The position numbers were made by a program, and so were the translations under genes. From an uncultured Bacilli bacterium (GTDB taxonomy: Bacteria; Bacillota_I; Bacilli_A; RF39; UBA660), in the NCBI GenBank assembly GCA_910585915.1, contig CAJUGF010000005.1:4182-58139 (forward strand): 53,958 nt of DNA, in the 5' to 3' direction. Positions 52,880 through 53,958 of this stretch are shown here, piece after piece; within the stretch, counting starts at the first letter, position 1; the number at the start of each line of letters is the position of its first letter. Under the pieces are notes generated by a model. That model worked only from the letters and a program-made list of their open reading frames with translations. It was not told where the DNA came from and searched no databases.

Positions 52880-53881
52880 ATGAGAGAAATTAAATCTAAT
52901 CAAATTAAGGCCATAGTTAAGAAGTTTAAAACTAATATGATTATATGGCTAGTTGTAGCACTTTTTGGAGCGGCAATTTTTGTGTTAAGTATTCATATGA
53001 ATGATATTCGAAAGTCAACAGATTTTCATGAAATCTTAGCTACTGGAGAAAATACACAAAATAAGTTGGTTTCAGTAGAAGTGAATGAAAAGCCTTATGT
53101 TTTTGCTTATTATCCAGGAGATAATTCTGGCAAGTTCTATTTTCTTTGGGATGAAGAATATATGTATGTTGCATTTTTGAATGAGACAGAATATAAAAAG
53201 TTAAATACTGATAGTATTCACGATAATCCTATAAAAGTTTCAGGAATTACAAAAACGATTCCATCTGATATAAAAAAGTTGGCTTTGGAAGCATATAATG
53301 AAAATGTTGAAAAAGAAAATCAATTGACTTCTTCAGAGTTTAATGAGTTTTTTGGAGTATTGTATTTAGATCAAACTGAAGTTGATCCAGCAATGGTTAT
53401 TTGTTTAATTGTTGGTATCATTGCTTGGATGACAGGATTTATTTGTTTCATTACTCAGATTATTCTTTTCATTCGTTTGAAAGGTAAACTAAAAAAGATT
53501 AGTGATGAAGACTTTGAAAAGTTGAATGAAGAATTAGATGCTGAAGAAGCATTCTATTATAAAAATGCAAAATTATCTTTAACAAAAAGTTATATAGTAG
53601 ATTTTGCCCATGGTTTAAAAGTTATAAAATATTCAGATCTTTTATGGATGTATAAATATGAGTATCGTTATAACGGTGTTAATACTCAATTAAGCATTAT
53701 TCTTTATACAGAAGATAAGAAACGTCATGTTGTTGCAGCATTACCAGGATATACTAAAAAGAGTAAAGAACTGAATCGTGAAATTATGGAATCTATTATG
53801 GATAAGAATCAGAAAATGTTAGTTGGATATACAAAAGAAAATAGAGCAAAAATGAAAGAAGACTATAAGATTAGAGCATAA
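52880..53881 (+). CDS. Membrane protein of unknown function, 333 aa
   Basis: AGGAAAGGAG precedes the ATG. There are two membrane helices (about 19-36 and 172-196) with an extracytoplasmic domain between them (FAYYPGDNSGKFYFLWDEEYMYVAFL) and a cytoplasmic C-terminal domain (about 205-333). It may belong to a DUF of gut Firmicutes (DUF6709-like, uncertain). No function is proposed. Confidence 0.7.
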   Translation: MREIKSNQIKAIVKKFKTNMIIWLVVALFGAAIFVLSIHMNDIRKSTDFHEILATGENTQNKLVSVEVNEKPYVFAYYPGDNSGKFYFLWDEEYMYVAFLNETEYKKLNTDSIHDNPIKVSGITKTIPSDIKKLALEAYNENVEKENQLTSSEFNEFFGVLYLDQTEVDPAMVICLIVGIIAWMTGFICFITQIILFIRLKGKLKKISDEDFEKLNEELDAEEAFYYKNAKLSLTKSYIVDFAHGLKVIKYSDLLWMYKYEYRYNGVNTQLSIILYTEDKKRHVVAALPGYTKKSKELNREIMESIMDKNQKMLVGYTKENRAKMKEDYKIRA

Positions 53882-53910
53882 AAAAGCAGGTTTTAAAACC
53901 TGTTTTTTTC
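53881..53910 (+). terminator. Terminator
   Basis: CAGGTTTT / AAAACCTG (53887-53902) between A and T runs. Confidence 0.8.
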
Positions 53911-53925
53911 CTAAATTGAAAATTG

Positions 53926-53953
53926 AACCGCACCACAAGGTGTGGTTTTTTGA
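53926..53953 (+). terminator. Second tandem terminator
   Basis: AACCGCACC / GGTGTGGTT (53926-53934, 53939-53947) with one G-U pair, then TTTT. It follows 24 bases after the previous terminator with no gene between; it may also be a relic of a lost gene. Confidence 0.65.
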
Positions 53954-53958
53954 TAAAA

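Overview
The window is low-GC DNA (roughly 30% G+C by eye) from an endospore-forming member of the Bacillota, probably a small-genome gut lineage of class Bacilli. Evidence for this: sporulation genes (yabG, spoVG, yabP, yabQ, cwlD, a SleB/CwlJ-like hydrolase); Gram-positive gene order yabP-yabQ-divIC and ecfA-truA-rplM-rpsI; strong SD sites and frequent GTG/TTG starts; and TGA used as an ordinary stop, which excludes the mycoplasma code. No exact taxon can be given.

Layout. 1-9684: right-hand part of a mobile element carrying a giant secreted M26-type zinc metalloprotease (5' end outside the window), a 42-aa ORF and two overlapping large serine recombinases; it ends inside yabG, whose 3' part follows at once. 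9685-15260: veg, spoVG, yabP, yabQ, divIC, two decayed ECF-type ATPase genes with no EcfT, truA, rplM and rpsI. 15500-22800: two small hypothetical proteins, CwlD, a zinc-dependent phospholipase C-like protein, an Abi_2/HEPN protein followed by HtrA, a short Rel-type protein and a DUF2974 hydrolase. 22878-33518: an amidase-LysM gene cut in two by a 9,255-bp mobilizable element. The element carries a MobV relaxase, XRE regulators, replication-type winged-helix proteins, twin Cys-His-Asp proteins, a structured non-coding stretch and its own serine recombinase. 33570-36614: SleB-like hydrolase, tRNA-Trp, hypothetical proteins, a truncated Fic gene and a PAP2 phosphatase. 36681-43690: LysR, NUDIX, Gfo/Idh oxidoreductase, sigma-region-4-like protein, second LysR, radical SAM, MazG-like protein and a frameshifted small gene. 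43702-48107: YhgE/Pip-like secreted protein and MMPL transporter, divergent from a TetR regulator with a perfect palindromic operator. 48181-53881: WbsX-RgpF glycan protein, an IbrA/GNAT/IbrB-like module and a membrane protein.

Main result. Two unrelated serine-recombinase elements in one window each interrupt a gene whose Bacillus counterpart acts in the sporulating mother cell: yabG, and a signal-peptide-less CwlC-like amidase. For the second, both junctions are visible. The element is bounded by CATGG, carries 20-bp inverted attP-like arms, and its removal rebuilds an in-frame 461-aa amidase with an intact zinc motif. This is the arrangement of skin-type developmental excision elements, possibly twice in one genome. 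Excision in the mother cell is an inference; the disruptions themselves are read from the sequence.
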